64,000 nucleotides of DNA, from contig CP064987.1 of the NCBI GenBank assembly GCA_016699835.1, positions 310,001 through 374,000 of the forward strand, read 5' to 3'. Positions 62,320 through 64,000 of this stretch are shown here, piece by piece. Within the stretch, counting starts at the first letter, position 1; each line of letters starts with the position of its first letter. The notes below the pieces were generated by a model that worked only from the letters and a program-made list of their open reading frames with translations, made no database searches and was not told the DNA's origin. The stretch comes from Phycisphaerales bacterium. Lineage in GTDB: Bacteria > Planctomycetota > Phycisphaerae > Phycisphaerales > UBA1924. The translations under genes were made by a program, and so were the position numbers.

Positions 62320-64000
62320 CTACAGCGGCACCTCGCGGAGCATCAGGATCCTCGGCTTGTCGCCGCGCCGGACGACGTTGCTGCGGTCGACGACCATGAA
62401 GAACCGCTTCTGGAGGCTGGGGACCATCGGCGCGTCGCTCCCCGACGCCGCGGGCTGGCCGGGCGTGCGGAGGCCGTCGACGTCCTCGCGGGTGTAGCCG
62501 TTGATGATGAACCACACGCCGTAGACGTCGCTTCGCGTCGAGAGCGACCCGAGCGCCCCGCCGGCGACGGCGAGTTTCTGCTCGTAGTCGTCGCGGATCG
62601 CGTTGGGGATCAGGTTGGAGGAGTTGTTGGGATCTTCGTAGAGGCCGAAGGAAACGCCCTTGCGGCTTGAATCGCCCGGGAGGTACCCGAGGAAGTCGAT
62701 GTTGTGCGTGGCTCGTGCCGTGTTGGTTGGGTTGGTCAGATCGCGAGCCCTGGCGAGCATGATCTCGCCCGGCGTGCGGAAGCCAGCGTCCTCGCGAATC
62801 CCGGGCACGCCCGTGAGAACAGATCGCGCCGTTAGTTGGTTGTACTGATCCAGGGGCACGCCCGCGGCCTCGGCGAACGAGACGAGTTCGGGAACGCCGG
62901 TCACCGGCACATTCCCACTCGACACACTCGACTGGCGGAATCGCTCGGTCGTCTTGTCGCGGAAGGCGACAAGCGTCGTGGCGAGATCGGAACTCGACGT
63001 GAGTTCGGTCGATCCGGCGCCGCCGGAAGACACCCACCACCACCGCTTCTGCCCCTGCGTTCCACCCATGTCCGGCAGCGACGGGTCGGTCGGCGTGGCC
63101 GCGGTATCGAGATCCGGGCTGAGCATCGGCACGGCCCGCGCTACGGGCGTGGGCATCGTGTTCATATTCACCACCCCCGACCGCGACCGCGTCAGCGAGG
63201 GCGGACGGACCGTGAACAAGTCGAGCACGTTGAGCGCCAGCGGCGTCGCGGGCGCGCGCTGGGCGTCCGTCCCGGGTGTGTAGTTGGCATCCGCATCCAC
63301 ATCGAGGAAGGGGACGTAATCATCGAGCACCAGCCGCCCGCGATCGAGGGGACGGATCACGTCGGTCTGGGGAACAAGACTCGGATCCACCACCGTCGTC
63401 GCGCCGAACATGTCGCACGCCACGGCGCTGGTGTCCGCGCCCAGAGTTCCCAACTCGCGCTCGTATCCATAACTCAGGGCGAGCGCCTCGGAGAGCGTCG
63501 TCCACTGCACATCGGTGTCCGTGAGCCCAACACTCGCCCACTCCGCCGGCACCAGCGCGTCGGGCTGGTGCATCGGCCCGATCGCCAGGGGCATGAGCAT
63601 GTCCACGACGCGCAGTCGTGTGGAGTCCGTGGGCTTCCCCGGAGGCGGGTTTGATTCACCAACACCAGGTGTGCGCGTGAATCGATCCGCCGAGAAGTAG
63701 TTGTTGTCGATCGGGATCTCGGTATAGATCGCGTTGAACGGGACACCCGCGACGGACGGTTTGCCGTTGACCGGGTTGGAGGTGTTGCTCTGGTTTCGCG
63801 GGGCGTTGGCCACTTCCGGGACGAGGGTGTTACCGATTTGGCTTGCCCGCCAGGCCTGGAACGAGGGAGCGCCCGCCACGCCGGCGAAATCGCTCCGCGG
63901 AATCGTTGCTCCCACGTTGTTCTCGCCGCCGTGACTGTTCCACGAGTTCCCCGAGGCCTCGACCTGCTTGCGTTCGAGGCAGTACGCGGGGATGGCGCCG
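62320..64000 (-). CDS. GspK-like secretion protein, C-terminal part (runs off right edge)
   Basis: About 559 residues are visible with no start codon needed before the window edge: the minus frame stays open through 64000 (GAIPAYCLERKQVEASGNSW upstream of the first GTG at 63915), so the 5' end is missing. The segment SGVVNMNTMPTPVARAVPML resembles the LINVNTAPxxVLRALP helix-hairpin motif of GspK, the minor pseudopilin of type II secretion. Near the end KLAVAGGALGSLSTRSDVYGVWFIINGYTRED and RFFMVVDRSNVVRRGDKPRILM resemble the C-terminal region of planctomycete GspK-like proteins (from memory). The prepilin leader, if any, lies outside the window. It could also be an unrelated exported protein. 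Confidence 0.6.
   Translation of the reverse strand, partial: GAIPAYCLERKQVEASGNSWNSHGGENNVGATIPRSDFAGVAGAPSFQAWRASQIGNTLVPEVANAPRNQSNTSNPVNGKPSVAGVPFNAIYTEIPIDNNYFSADRFTRTPGVGESNPPPGKPTDSTRLRVVDMLMPLAIGPMHQPDALVPAEWASVGLTDTDVQWTTLSEALALSYGYERELGTLGADTSAVACDMFGATTVVDPSLVPQTDVIRPLDRGRLVLDDYVPFLDVDADANYTPGTDAQRAPATPLALNVLDLFTVRPPSLTRSRSGVVNMNTMPTPVARAVPMLSPDLDTAATPTDPSLPDMGGTQGQKRWWWVSSGGAGSTELTSSSDLATTLVAFRDKTTERFRQSSVSSGNVPVTGVPELVSFAEAAGVPLDQYNQLTARSVLTGVPGIREDAGFRTPGEIMLARARDLTNPTNTARATHNIDFLGYLPGDSSRKGVSFGLYEDPNNSSNLIPNAIRDDYEQKLAVAGGALGSLSTRSDVYGVWFIINGYTREDVDGLRTPGQPAASGSDAPMVPSLQKRFFMVVDRSNVVRRGDKPRILMLREVPL

Noticed and set aside
1..64000. CRISPR arrays, complete insertion sequences or prophage genes
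   Set aside because: No regularly spaced repeats, no transposase, integrase or phage structural gene was found among the coding frames. The two tRNA-Pro islets carry no recombinase of their own.

Overview
The window is high-GC chromosomal DNA from a Gram-negative, flagellated bacterium, most likely a member of the Planctomycetota of the Phycisphaerae type. The signs are an LptD-type outer-membrane assembly protein, FliD and FliS, prepilin-type secretion genes, a large exported protein with an N-terminal LExRxLLFS-like motif (compare the planctomycete LEPR-XLL signature), another exported protein ending in tandem DDG..TPDGGVTIDDLLYxI repeats and a final Gly-Cys (GC-type dockerin-like), and palindromic repeats whose translation reads as the RRDACAT peptide often seen in such genomes. 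The taxonomic placement is inference.

Layout. 1-9.4 kb: 5' part of a giant surface protein (minus), a membrane protein, a winged-helix-like protein, a prepilin-like protein, tRNA-Pro(CGG) followed by a 538-aa accessory protein, and a DUF6265-like exported protein. 9.9-19.5 kb: a fructose-family PTS (IIC, IIB, and a fused HPr-EI-IIA) followed by an exported GH38 alpha-mannosidase and a HupE/UreJ-like membrane protein. 19.6-32.5 kb: lptD, fabI, an orphan gene, a DUF2959-like lipoprotein, mutL, a Gdx/SugE exporter coupled to a larger transporter-like protein, topoisomerase VI subunit B, and a membrane protein. 33-39.8 kb: fliD, fliS, a soluble transhydrogenase that appears to start at AUC, a coiled-coil membrane protein and the DNA polymerase III delta-prime subunit. 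39.8-49 kb (all minus): dockerin-like surface protein, a NapH/CcoG-like Fe-S protein fused to TPRs, a SigK/RskA-like sigma/anti-sigma pair, a two-FAS1-domain lipoprotein, an OmpA-family lipoprotein and a prepilin peptidase. 49-61 kb (minus): xseB, xseA, a lipoprotein, a glycosyltransferase and an Opp-type peptide ABC operon with two C-type permeases. 61-64 kb: a NUDIX hydrolase, a barstar-like gene placed right behind tRNA-Pro(TGG), and the 3' part of a secretion-related (GspK-like) gene.

The most striking structure is shared by two distant loci. Each of the two tRNA-Pro genes is followed, on its own strand, by one accessory gene (the 538-aa protein; the barstar homologue). Each accessory gene is then followed by a copy of the same 32-bp element. 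The 3' part of each copy repeats the 3' end of its own tRNA, including the base at which the two tRNAs differ. This looks like two small tRNA-targeted single-gene islets with att-like ends and no integrase of their own.

Functional links: the prepilin peptidase (47.6 kb), the prepilin-like protein (5.6 kb) and the GspK-like protein (62-64 kb) belong to one kind of secretion/pilus machinery although scattered. The sigma/anti-sigma pair next to a fasciclin lipoprotein matches the mycobacterial SigK-RskA-MPT70/83 arrangement. The PTS beside an alpha-mannosidase recalls mngA-mngB.
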